Shown: piece after piece, positions 1 through 10,708 of the stretch
Layout: every line of letters starts with the position of its first letter
Numbering within the stretch: position 1 is the stretch's first letter
Assembly: GCA_001972305.1 (NCBI GenBank)
Contig: BDDD01002266.1
Location: forward strand, 1-64,000
Length of the DNA: 64,000 nucleotides
Source of the DNA: Cephalotus follicularis
Taxonomy: Eukaryota > Streptophyta > Magnoliopsida > Oxalidales > Cephalotaceae
Direction of reading: 5' to 3'
Made by a program: the position numbers and the translations under genes
The notes under the pieces: generated by a model
The model's input: only the letters and a program-made list of their open reading frames with translations
Database searches by the model: none
Told to the model about the DNA's origin: nothing

Positions 1-1095
1 TTTATTATCGTTACATCGGATATTAATTTTAATATACATATTTTCTGTTATCGAAAATGTGTTATTGTTTGGACATGGCTTCCACTTTAGGGAGTATGTT
101 ATATTTCAGATACAGATCGGATTTTGATTTGATTTTTGATATGAAAGTACGATCCTTTTTAAATAATTTCAGATATGTCTGGAGACAGTTACATAAGTAT
201 GTTTTAGAATTGTTTTAGAATAAAACAAAGTTTTAGCATAATAACATACAGAGAAAAACCCTACCTATGAAGTATCATAGGCATGTTCTTTGGCACGGAG
301 GACATGACACCTACCGTGGCGGTGTGATCGGTCTACGGTGTCTCTTTTAAATATGTATCCTGAGAGTAGGATATGGATCATTTTGAGGCGTATGAGTATA
401 CTCTAGTTATTGTCAGAATTTAGAAATTCAGTATTTGGGATTGTTTGTGTAGTGCCGTACACGACTTTTCCGTCAGAGCATGTGGGCCTCGCGAACCCCT
501 TGCACCTATATGTATGTATGTCAGAAATTCTCTGTTATGGAATTATGAAATCAGATAATGTTTTGAATTATGATATTCTGCTATTCGTAAAGTTATGATG
601 ATTTTATAACTGCTCGTTTTTAAATATTCTGCTTTACATTTTAAAGAATGTTTACTATGTTACCAAAATTTTCAAGTTCAAGATATTTTGTTTACCGTTT
701 ACTGTTTTACTTCCTTATCCGTGCTGAAGTTTGCTCAGCTGCGTTTTTGTTTCTATGCGGCAGGTTTCCAGAAGGATGGGGGAAACGTGTGATGAGAGTT
801 ACCCACTTGTCAGAGGATCAGCTAGGAGTTAATCCATTGTGTTTTCAGTAGTGTTGATCATATTTTTAGTTAATATCAGACTAGTTTCCTCTTAAACAGT
901 ATTTGGATATCGGATTATGGTTTGCTTTTACTTATGTATTGTTAAGGTTTTTAGACTTTGTTAAAAATCGGATTTGTTATAAGTTATGTTTCAGACCACC
1001 ACATCCATTTCGCATCAGTCTTTTGTTTAAGTATTCTGTTATGTTTCGGTTTGGTATTATGACCTGTAAGGGCTCCCACCATTGGGGGTGTTACA
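1..1095 (+). mobile_element. 3' part of a Ty3/gypsy LTR (5' end outside window)
   Basis: The segment ends in GGGGGTGTTACA. Its last ~100 bases resemble the reverse complement of the Gypsy-1 LTR edge at 17816 (shared stretch around 'cagaccaccacatcc' and a closing GGGGGTGTTACA), so it is the 3' terminus of a related LTR in + orientation. Directly after it, from 1096, comes sequence matching the interior of the Copia-1 3' LTR (about 11425 onward), so this LTR sits inside the Copia-1 5' LTR. The internal domain, if any, lies left of the window. Short ORFs here look like chance. No coding function is supported. Confidence 0.65.
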
Positions 1096-2240
1096 CATGT
1101 GTTGAAGGTTATAGGCTCTATGACATCTGTGACCATTGAAGACTTGAGAGTCTTGGCCAAGCACTTGGGAGATGGAAACGAGGTTTCCTAGAATGTCTCC
1201 CAATAGTCTCAATGTCTTCATAGAAGTATAGTTATCGCGTTTTACCTAGGGGTAACATTAATCCAAACCCTAGTCGCGGTCGGAGCCGAGATGATGAGGG
1301 ATATGCGACACATATGCCGATGACAGTGATAAAGTACATGCTAACTTTTTAACAAATGATAGATGTGGTATACACAGATCCAAGGGTGATTGGTGATCAC
1401 ACCAAGGCTATAGGATAGTTTTGGACTATCAGGATAGTCGTACCAGAATTCTAGGATTTTTTAGAATATATCATTTGTACCGGGAATCAACCAAGCTTTC
1501 GGGTCCTGCCTGATTTTGTAACAGGTTGATATGTCGGGTGACATATCATTTAGTGAAAGGATAACATCTAAGGAAGATGTTACTTTTCTAGTGAGCATTT
1601 TATTTGTTGAACATATCATTTCACAGAAATGAGTTCAAGCATCACCATAATGAAATGTTCCAAGCAAAGGGTTGTTTGTTTCCACTAACGAATGCACTTG
1701 GGCATTTGTTTGGGGAGAGAGCTTATGGTCTTATACAATATTGGGATAGGGATTCACCATCCCATTTGTACCAAATTTATGCCTTGATATGGCTTAGTTC
1801 ATGGCTGACCCAAAGTGATATCATTTATGGGATTATTGTAAATATGCTAAGCCCACTTTTGTAGATTTTTCAAAGGTGCATGTGTAATGTTCCTTTTGGC
1901 TGAAATTTTTTGAAGCTTGTTTTAGAATTCTTTTAGCCACCCATGTGGTGATTAAAGAGAGAGAAAGCATGTTGATTTATTATCTTGGTGGCTAAGTAAA
2001 GACTTAGCTTTGTGGCTAAGTAAAGACTTGACTTGGTAAAGTCAAGTCTTATAAAAATATTTTACAATAATACACACCACACATTTTTCTTCACTCTCTC
2101 CAAGAAACCCACGGGATGCTCTCTCTTTCTCTCTTCCTTCTTTTGAATTTTTTCTTCTCTTCTTGAAGAAGAAAATATGTGAGCTTGGTGCTCATGAAGA
2201 GTGAAGAACAAATCAATCTCCTTTCACACTCCATGATCAT

Positions 2241-2251
2241 AATAGGTGGAG
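2241..2251 (+). repeat. LINE target-site duplication, left copy
   Basis: The 11-bp string AATAGGTGGAG is repeated at 4951-4961 directly after the LINE poly-A. The uninterrupted 3' LTR has one copy (GATAGGTGGAG near 12570). Confidence 0.9.
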
Positions 2252-4574
2252 GGGGACTCTAATTCTGCCTTCTTCCATAGGGTGGTTAAGATGAGGCAGT
2301 CCAGAAATCACATAGTACGGGTAAGGGATGAAGATGAGGGTTGGGTTGACACTGAGGAAGCTATTGCTCACGTTGGGATTAATCACTACAGAAAGCTTAT
2401 GGGATCTTCGTGTAGACAACAGTCCAGATTATGTGACCATTATGGGTATGACAAGCATATCTCTGAGGAGCATTTTACTGCCATGGGCAGCCCTGTATCC
2501 AGGGAGGAAATAAAGGATGCATTATGGTCTCTTAATCCCCTCAAAGCCCCTGGCCCAGATGGGTACAATGGCAGTTTCTTCAGAGATGCGTGGAGCATTG
2601 TTGGTGAAGATTGCATTCAGGCCATCCTTAGTTTCTTTGCCACGGGTTTCATGCCCAGATGTCTCAACGCCACAGCCTTAGCCCTTGTGCCCAAGGTGAA
2701 GTGTCCAGAGAGGATGGGTGACTTTAGACCTATAGCCTGTTGTAACTTCCTTCACAAGACTATCTCTAAGATCCTTGCTAATAGATTGAAGCAAGCCCTC
2801 CAACACCTGGTAGACCCTGCCCAATCGGCTTTTGTCAAGGGTCGTAACATAAGGCATAACATTCTGCTTGCCCAGGAGCTCTTGCGTGGATACCACCTGA
2901 ATAGGGGTGCTGCCCGTTGTGCCTTTAAAGTGGACATACACAAGGCTTACGATACGATTGAGTGGGACTTTGTCCTGGCCATGCTGATAAAGGTTGGGTG
3001 CCCCAGGAACTTTGTAGGGTGGGTTAGACAGTGCATCTCTTCTCCTATGTATTCGGTGATTCTTAATGGTAGCATGTATGGATTCTTTCCTGGTAAGTTT
3101 AAGGAAGCCTCGGGACTTACCGTTAGTCCTCAGAAGAGCTTGGTTTTTTTTTTTCTGCAACACTAATGCTAGGACGAGAAGGGACATTCTCCATAGGGTT
3201 GGATGCATTGAAGGTATGTTGCCAGTGACTTATTTAGGTCTTCCCCTGATCACGAAAAGACTATCTAAGGTTGAGTGTAGCACTCTGGTGGAGCGTATCA
3301 CGGCCAGAACCAATTCCTAGGTAAGTAAGGCCTTGTCTTTTGCTGGTCGGTTACAACTGGTGAAGGCTACCCTTATTAGCATGCAGTGCTATTGGTGTAA
3401 CATTTTTCTTCTTCCTATGAGTACTATAAAGGAGTGTGAGCGTGTCCTTAGGACTTTCCTGTGGGGTGGAAGAGGCAGAGGCAAGGTGAAATGGGCTGAT
3501 GTTTGTAAACCGTTTTTGGAGGATGGGCTGGGTATCCGTGATTTGAAGACATGGAACAAAGCCTTGCTCCTCAAGCAAATTTGGTCTGTGCTTACGGAGG
3601 ATTCTATCTGGGCCAAATGGTGCCATGCTTATCTTCTCCAAAACTCCAACCTTTGGATAGCTACGTCACATGGCCATCTTTCCTGGTCATGGAGGCAGAT
3701 CCTTCATCTGAGACCTTTGGCGAAGGAGCACCTTATTTACAAATGTGGGAACGGTGAGCAATTCTCCCTCTGGTTCGATCCGTGGCTGCATGGGGATTCC
3801 GTTCATGCTCTATATGGACACCGGGTTATTTTTGAGGCTGGTCTGAGCAAGCATGCTCGGGTTAAGGACGTTATTTGGGAGGGTGAGTGGTGTTGACCCC
3901 AGGCCTCATGTGATGTAGTTGAACTGCAACAGAGAGTGAGAAACGTCCCAATCTCTTCTGCTCCAGATAGTATACATTGGGACAAAGTGGGGGAGGCTTT
4001 CTCCACTGCCAGGGCATTCCATGGTATTAGACAAAGGTCTAATCCGGTGGAGTGGCATGACATTGTGTGACATAGTAGAAGAATACCTAAGCATGCTTTC
4101 AGCTTATGGTTAGCGCTTCGGGGAGCTCATAGGACCAAGGACAAGTTGTTGGCTTTTGGGGTGGTTCATAGTGCCGAGTGTGCCTTCCTCTGTGGGGAGA
4201 CAAAAACGCTAAAGCATCTCTTCTTCCAATGCCCGTTCTCAGCCAGGGTATGGAGGGAAATCCTACTCATGTGCCATATTGTTAGACCAATTCTCCCGTG
4301 GGCGGATGAAGTGTTGTGGATGTCCACTCATGCGAGAGGCAATGCGTTTCATCATACTGTGAGGAGACTTGCTTTTGCAGCCACCACATATCATCTGTGG
4401 ATTGAAAGGAATCGTCGCTGCTTCAAGAACTTGTTCCTACCTTACCAGGAGATCATTCGGTTGGTGAGACAGGATGTGAGTGGGAAGCTGGCGTCTGGCA
4501 ATAGCTATCCCAGATGTGAACGCTACCATAGCCTCTGTGTGAACTGGGGTGTTCCGTTGGGTGAGGATATCTGA
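2252..4574 (+). pseudogene. LINE ORF2 remnant: RT (deleted core) plus zf-RVT
   Basis: Reading along the + strand: RT fingers with 'LNPLKAPGPDGYNGSFF', 'ALVPKV', 'DFRPIACCNFLHKTISKILANRL' and 'QSAFVKGR', then 'KVDIHKAYDTIEW', which holds the first catalytic Asp. After 'YGFFPGK' (about 3095) the sequence jumps to 'EASGLTVSPQKS', so the RQGDPLSP motif and the (Y/F)ADD catalytic loop are gone. Frame changes follow near 3145 and 3320 and stops near 3895 and 4069. The C-terminal part keeps a zf-RVT-like domain ('IPKHAFSLWLALRGAHRTKDKLL', 'CAFLCGETKTLKHLFFQCPFSARVW'). In plant L1 elements this protein nicks the target and copies the RNA; this copy cannot encode an active RT. Confidence 0.9.
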
Positions 4575-4950
4575 TACTGGAACAAAGGTGGTGGGTTGCA
4601 TTGGTGCCTATGTGCGCAATGCAGTGGTTTATTGGGCTAATGGCACGGGTGGATGATTGGGCTTCTGCTGGCAGAAACGTTTGGGCGCTATGTGCGATTA
4701 GGTTGGGCTGGTGGCGTGCGCTAGTTGGCTAAGGGTTGGGTTAAGGCCTACTACCGTGGTACTTGCTTTATAGATGATATATACCCTTGTTTAGGGCCTT
4801 TTGCATGATTTGTTATGGTTTAGGGTGTAATACCAAAAGTTTTTGGGCCTCTAGTTAGTGAGCATTTGGCATGTCCTTTTTGTAAACATGCTAATGCCTT
4901 TTGTAACTTCTTTTATTGATATATACTAACCAAATTGTTCCAAAAAAAAA
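4575..4950 (+). other. LINE 3' untranslated region and poly-A tail
   Basis: Non-coding stretch after the ORF2 stop at 4574, rich in G/T with repeated 'gggc' words, ending in a run of nine A. It is followed at once by the right TSD copy (4951-4961). Confidence 0.8.
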
Positions 4951-5589
4951 AATAGGTGGAGATTGTTTGCACCTTGCATTCAATCTTTATCTATGGTGAT
5001 TTCAGTATAGGATTTAAACACTTGAGCCTACATCCTTTCTACATATTTGACGTAGCATATTCATGGAACAATATGGAGGAGATGGATGCATGGATCAAAG
5101 TTTAGAGGGAGCACTTGAAGGAAACAGTGGAAGACCATGGGTAATGGTTTCTAATCCTTCTAATTTAGGATTTGTATATATGTGTATTGTGGGATGGGAA
5201 TTTCGGGTTTGGGCTAGGGTTTGTATACCCTATCCAATCCATAATGTTTTCTTGTATAAACCATAGAAAACCCTAATGGTTTTTCATGCCTAGGGTTCGA
5301 ATTTTGGAGGTTGTGGTCTAAGGGTTTTGTGTGTTACCCTAGTCCATGTAATTGTGTGTGTATGATGGGTTAGTGAATTCCCATCCCTCCATGGCCGAAA
5401 CCTAGATACTTGGAATGTTAGTATGGTTCATTTGAAAACTTAATTAGTGATCCAAAGGCCTATTGGGACAATTATGGGTCTAGGGTTTTCGAATGTCTCA
5501 TTAACTGGAGACTAGTTAGATGAAAAATTTAAAAATACGACCCTAAATTGTTCCAATCAATTTCTTCCGCATAGAGCCATTCCAACAAG

Positions 5590-5601
5590 TGGTATTAGAG
5601 C
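5590..5601 (+). promoter_or_regulatory. Copia-1 primer binding site
   Basis: TGGTATTAGAGC, one base off the usual plant copia site TGGTATCAGAGC (complement of the initiator tRNA-Met 3' end), two bases after the LTR end ...CCAACA. Confidence 0.9.
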
Positions 5602-7745
5602 CTCCTATTTAGCTTCATTTGGGCCTAAATTTGATATCTAGTGGCTTGCTTTGATATGTTGAACCACTGGCAGAAATTTAGTTCCCATAAACCCCAGAGT
5701 GAACTTGGCAAAATTTGGTCAATTGGAATTTGTGATTTCTAGTTGATTTTGTCAATTGTTTGAACTAGTGTAAATGACTAATTAATGGATAGTTTGATGA
5801 TCCAAAGATTAATACATTGTGTGTTTATGGTGCATGGGAGCATTCCAACATATGTATGTATGATTTAGGATCTTAAACGGACCTTAAAAAGTCATTGAAC
5901 GGTTATATAAAAGTGTCAGAATTTTAATTCGAAAACTAGTTACGTACGGGAATTTCTGTTCTGATTTTTTGTACTATTTAGTACAGACATTCTGGCAGTT
6001 ACCCTAAGCAGAAAGTTGAACTGGTTAGTGACAATTTGAGTGCAGGATAGCTCTGCACAGTTTCTTGTAGTTTCTGCTAAGAGATTGTCTATTTTTGCAC
6101 ACTTACTGACAATTTTCAGCAGGATTACTGCTAGTTACTTGCAAGTTTCCTGCAAGCTTCTGGCAAGCTTTTCTTTACAGTTTCTGTGCAATCTTCACAC
6201 AGTTACTGGCAGGAATACTGTATGGATTGGATGGGCATGTATCAGGGTGTTCGGATAGAGATTCGATTCCCTTATGCACAAAGTTCAATTATATAGTGCA
6301 ATTTATTCAAGGGAAATAATAATATTAGTTGCGGCTAATATTTTGATTGCATTATTTTCACTCAGAATAGATCCGAAGGAAGGATCAATGAAAATATGTA
6401 GTAGTGAACTACGTAAAGGGTAACTGATTTTAATTTATCTAGTGGGAGTAGAATTTTAAGTAGGCTGGTAAATAAATCGACAAGTCATTAAATATTAAAT
6501 TGCCACGTGTTTATTCATTAAATATAATGTGTATTTTTTTGAATTTCTTATGCATGCTGGTAGGCTTGGGACTCGACCTAGATTTTTTTTTTTGGTTTCT
6601 TACGTGGATGTTATTTAAATTCTTTATTACTATGGTGTTCATTCGGTCTGTAATAAGGCTGCCTGCGCACGCCAATAATTTTTCTTATCCATTATTTTTG
6701 AGTTTTTTCTCTTCTCGCTCTATAATTGTATTCTTATTCTTTTATAATACGAGTGATGTAATTTTAAGAAGATATGTAATGGAGATTGAAAAGAGGATCA
6801 AGAAGAATACAAGACCAAGTGAAGGCCATGTATGCACGGTGTGAATACTGTAATAAAGTAGTTGTTAAATAATAAGTATCTAGGAGACCAATTGGTCACG
6901 TTTGGCTCACATGATCAATATAATAGTTAAAGTCCCAAGTCAGGCCATATATTTTTTTTAGGATGCATGAGATGGATGAAGTATTTTTAATTTTTCCAAA
7001 CATGTCCAAGCATGTTAAGTCGTTCCAAATGGATGTGGAAGATAATTAAAACAATCTAAAACGGCTATGGTAAAATATAAAATTTGATGAGACCAAATTC
7101 TTCCAAAATGAAATAATAAGTCCACAAGCGGTGGGATATAGGGTTGTCTTGTCGTTGGCCTTCCATAATTTTTGTTGAAGGGTGTGGACATATTGGGGAT
7201 AGCACCACTACTGCCGCAACAGAGGTCCCCCATATGACCATTATCGTTCAGCTTCAGTACTAAGGGAGTACTGGAAGGAAGTAGACATGTTTCGGTACCA
7301 ATCGCACGCACACGGGCGGGTATCAAAACTGGTCTATTTCTTTGAGGGTTGTGGGTCTGACTTATTCCGGGTCCGTACTATTGGCACAACCCACCGTTGT
7401 GGATTGTATGGGTCGTGAGGCCGAACTTGTGTTAGATCTTGCATTTCAAGGGCGAGGTCCTAAATGCAAATATGATGCTTTAAGCCTAACTATTCGCTAT
7501 TGTGATTTGTCATGCCACAGCTGAGACCATGATAGGGCGGGATAGATTACGATCCCCACTAGGAGGTGGGTGCTTCCCCAATTCCATATGGAGGTATGGG
7601 ATACGATTAGAATAGTGGGAGGAGCCATAATTACAAAAAGTCCAGCGGATTATGGTAATAACATTAATGGAATGATCTGCTAATATTCTTTCTTTTTTTT
7701 CTCATATAGGTTGCTAGTTTTCACATACTTTAAATGTTACTCAAA
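5602..7745 (+). other. Copia-1 leader (PBS to gag), non-coding
   Basis: A long leader with no credible ORF. 5975-6215 holds short direct repeats (ttactggcag / ttgcaag / ctgcaag / ggcaag). The stretch 7145-7620 aligns by eye with the Copia-2 and Copia-3 leaders: 'ggccttccataatttttgttg', 'tttgtcatgccacagctgag', 'tccccactaggaggt' and 'gggatacgattagaatagtggga'. Such long conserved leaders probably hold RNA packaging or translation signals; that part is inference. Confidence 0.6.
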
Positions 7746-8340
7746 TGGCAGACAGCGCAAAAAAATTAAACACAATTGAGACTCCTAAACTACTAGATCC
7801 TTATTAGCTTAAATGACTATGCATTTATGCATATGGTTCTCACGAGCATGAGAGTTGCTCATGTTATGACTGAGATACTCCCCGAGCTAGTGAATGATGC
7901 ATTCAACCATCACAAGGCAGGTGTGGCTAAGTGGTGGGATGACCATTATCAAGCTCGTAACCTAGCAATTGATGGCATGTGGCCACAATTATACATGCAG
8001 GTTATGCACTCACAGACGTTGTGTGTCATGATTACACAACTCAAGGAGTTGTATGACACACAGTCAATGACTGTAAAGGTAGATCTTGACCAAGAGAGGT
8101 CAAGATCGTCTGTGATGCCTTGATTTCCTACCTAAATAATCTCAATGGGAGATAGATCAAGTGAATCTAAGTTCCAATGGTGAAAACCCAAGGAAGAGCC
8201 CGCTAGTGCTATAGGGAATTCCATTCTAGAAAGGATCTAAAAGTTTTTAATAAGGAGTTTGCCTACTTCCATTGCGGGAAATCAAGGCATTGGAAGAGAT
8301 ATAGTTTGTTCCTCAGTCCAAAGTAAGAAATACCTCATGT
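7746..8340 (+). pseudogene. Copia-1 gag remnant
   Basis: Begins ATGGCAGACAGCGC at 7746 and soon breaks frame. An open stretch at 7827-8123 ('VAHVMTEILPELVNDAFNHHKAGVAKWWDDHYQARNLAIDGM') has the UBN2/copia gag pattern seen in better form at 37097 (AYVMT... AKWLEDDEQARCLALLGM). A decayed CCHC knuckle is visible near 8268 (Cys lost: 'YFHCGKSRHWKR'). Gag would form the virus-like particle around the RNA; this copy cannot. Confidence 0.75.
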
Positions 8341-10690
8341 TGGGTATTTCCATATACTCTATATGGATTATAATGTAAGTTCAACTTGAGTTATGGGCTC
8401 AGGTTGTGAGACTAACATTGGTATCTCTTTACATAGGATAGGAGAATCTGGACAGCTAAGAGAGATGGTAGTGCTATGGACTAACACCACGGTAATACAT
8501 CGAGAGTGATGTAGGTGTTAATGAATTGTGTATATGGATATGTATTATTCAAGACACCAATGAAGAGAGATCAATGTCTTGTACAATTTCCATAACAATT
8601 CAAGGAACTACTAATAAAAGACTATGAAAATGGTTTGGTCCATTATGTCTTTTACACATCTTCCAAATCTTATTTAGAGGTTATGCACTGCAGCTGGCAG
8701 AGCATATCCTAATCCTGATTCCTTTGAAATCCGTCCCCTCCATATCTAGTGGGATATTAAATGGAGGAAACCTAGCCTAAACCGTTTGAGGGTTAAGGCA
8801 GTCTAGCTTATGTAAGAAGGCGAAACCTTCTAAGTTGGAGGCACGATTGAGGTGTTGCAGGTTTGGGGAATATTGTAAGAATAGCTTAGGATATTATTTC
8901 TACCATCCCAGCGAACAAATATGGTTTTGATTCGCGTACTGCAAAATTCCTAGAGAAGGAATACCTTATTACAGGAAGCAATGGGAGTAAGGTGAAACAA
9001 AGAGAGTTTACACCAAATGAATACCCACAGGATGATAAGGAATTAGAGGTTAAACCCTCTATAGACATTATTGGAAAAGGGATCACAATCTGAGCTGGAA
9101 TCTCAGTAAGGTACTCCTCAAAAGAGGAGATCAAATAGGATTTCGACAGTACCTGAGAAATAAGGTTTTCTCAATGAAAGGCGCTGACGAATTTATCGTC
9201 AACGATGATGACGAACCTGTCAACTATAAGGAAACAGTGAAGCGCAATGATTCCAAGACATGGTAAGAGATCATGGAATTAGAAAAGGTTGGCATTAATG
9301 GAAATCTTCACGAGGAAGATTGGCATTAATGGAAAAGGTTGAAAACCTTTCAAGCGCAATTGGTTGTGAAAGGGTATAGACTAAGACAAGAGGTCTGTAT
9401 ATACCGGGAACTTTCCGGCCAGTCTCAAATGCTTAAGTCCATTTGGATACTGCTTGCTAATTGCTACTCATTGTGTTAATGAGCTATGGCAAATGGATGT
9501 CAAGACAGTCTGCATGAGTGGCTATATTGAATAGGACATCTATATGTCCCAAACCCGAGGAGTTTACATCCAAAGAGCATTAGCACAAGAGGTGTAAGCT
9601 CTAAAGGTCTACGACCTTAAGCAAGCATCCCATAGCTAAAATATCCATTTTGATTATATCAAATATTGGATAAACCTAATGTCTACCGAAATTAGGACAA
9701 CCTAGAAATCCCTTTCTTGGTACAGCTAACCAAGAACTTCTCCGCATAGGATTTGGGAAGGACTTCCTACGTTTTGAGGGAATGAAGATCTTAATAGTAC
9801 ATCAAGTAGGTTGTTTGAAGTTTCCCAAAGCTAGTACATCAGCAGGTAGCTGACATGGTATAGCATGAGAATTCCATATATTGGCTTACTGCCTATTAGC
9901 CAAGGAATTCATATCTCTCAAAGAGTGTCTCAGTGAGAGACAAATGAGGAGAGAATGGACATGTATTGGCAGCCTTAGCTGGAGGCTCCATCATGTCTGC
10001 TATACATAGTACTGAGCCTGATATCACATAAGCCTAAGGGTCTGACTAGTCGATTTCAGTCATATCCCTGTGAGATGCACTGGGACATAGTCAAGATTAT
10101 AAGACATCTGAGAAGAGACTCAGGATATCTTCTTGACATATAGAGAAGATAGTGAATTGAAACATAAAGAGTTAAGTGGACTCTAGTTTCATATGTGATA
10201 TGGATGATCACAAATCCATTTCAGGATGTGTGTTGATCCTAAATGGAAGTTCTGTATAAGTTGGAAGAGTTTAAGGCAGTAGAAGGCTGCAGACTCCACT
10301 AGAGAATGAAAGTATGTTTCAATCTATGATACCAATGATGGTAGCTGGTTTGGATGCAGAAGTTCATGTTTGAACTTTATAGAGATACCATCCGTCTTTT
10401 GTCTAGTTGTGGTGACTATGACATTATGGAGGCCTTTGCACAAGCCATGGATCTCGGGTCTCATTACTGCACCGAACAGTGACGGTATCATATGATCGTG
10501 GAGATCATAATGTAAGTAACATCTCGAAAGATATGTTATTAAGGAAATACAAGAGACATCATAGAGTAGATGTCTCATATAGAGAGTCGTGCAGCGGAAG
10601 CTAACTTAGCAGACCCACTGACCAAAGCCATAAGCAGTACTCAATAGGCAAGAGAGTACTATATGCTTAGGCTGAAGGTCTCTATGGCTT
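8341..10690 (+). pseudogene. Copia-1 pol remnant (protease trace, no integrase core, RT and RNase H relics)
   Basis: Scattered copia pol wording in all three frames: a protease trace near 8390 ('MGSGCETNIGISL' where DTGCGTNL is expected), then directly the post-integrase segment near 8763 ('WRKPSLNRLRV'). The DDE integrase core that should lie between is absent, so roughly 1 kb is deleted. RT words follow ('DEPVNYKETVKRND' near 9208; 'LWQMDVKT' near 9485), as do RNase H-end words ('EANLADPLTKA' near 10605). Many stops and frame changes. No functional product. Confidence 0.75.
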
Positions 10691-10697
10691 GAGGGCC

Positions 10698-10708
10698 AAG
10701 TGGGAGAT
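10698..10708 (+). promoter_or_regulatory. Copia-1 polypurine tract
   Basis: AAGTGGGAGAT directly before the 3' LTR start TGTTAG; the same tract precedes the Copia-2 3' LTR at 34147. It primes plus-strand DNA synthesis in copia elements. Confidence 0.85.

Larger units (their letters stand above)
2252..4950 (+). mobile_element. 5'-truncated plant L1-type LINE (non-LTR retrotransposon)
   Basis: Bounded by an 11-bp TSD and ending in a poly-A run (4942-4950), the hallmark of target-primed reverse transcription. The left end starts inside ORF2, in the linker between endonuclease and RT (the 'GDSNSAFFH' region), so ORF1 and the endonuclease were never copied in. It lies in the Copia-1 5' LTR, same orientation. 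The empty site is seen in the Copia-1 3' LTR. Confidence 0.92.
1096..5587 (+). repeat. Copia-1 5' LTR, truncated and interrupted
   Basis: Matches the 3' LTR from about 11425 to 13206 and ends in ...CCATTCCAACA, two bases before the PBS. The first ~715 bp of the LTR are missing here because of the gypsy LTR at 1-1095. A LINE insertion (2252-4950) splits it. The terminal part carries 'ccctaaattgttccaatca', present in both copies. Confidence 0.85.

Noticed and set aside
6500..6844. 114-codon hydrophobic ORF in the Copia-1 leader
   Set aside because: T-rich non-coding leader; no match to the Copia-2 or Copia-3 leaders as protein, and no family recognised.
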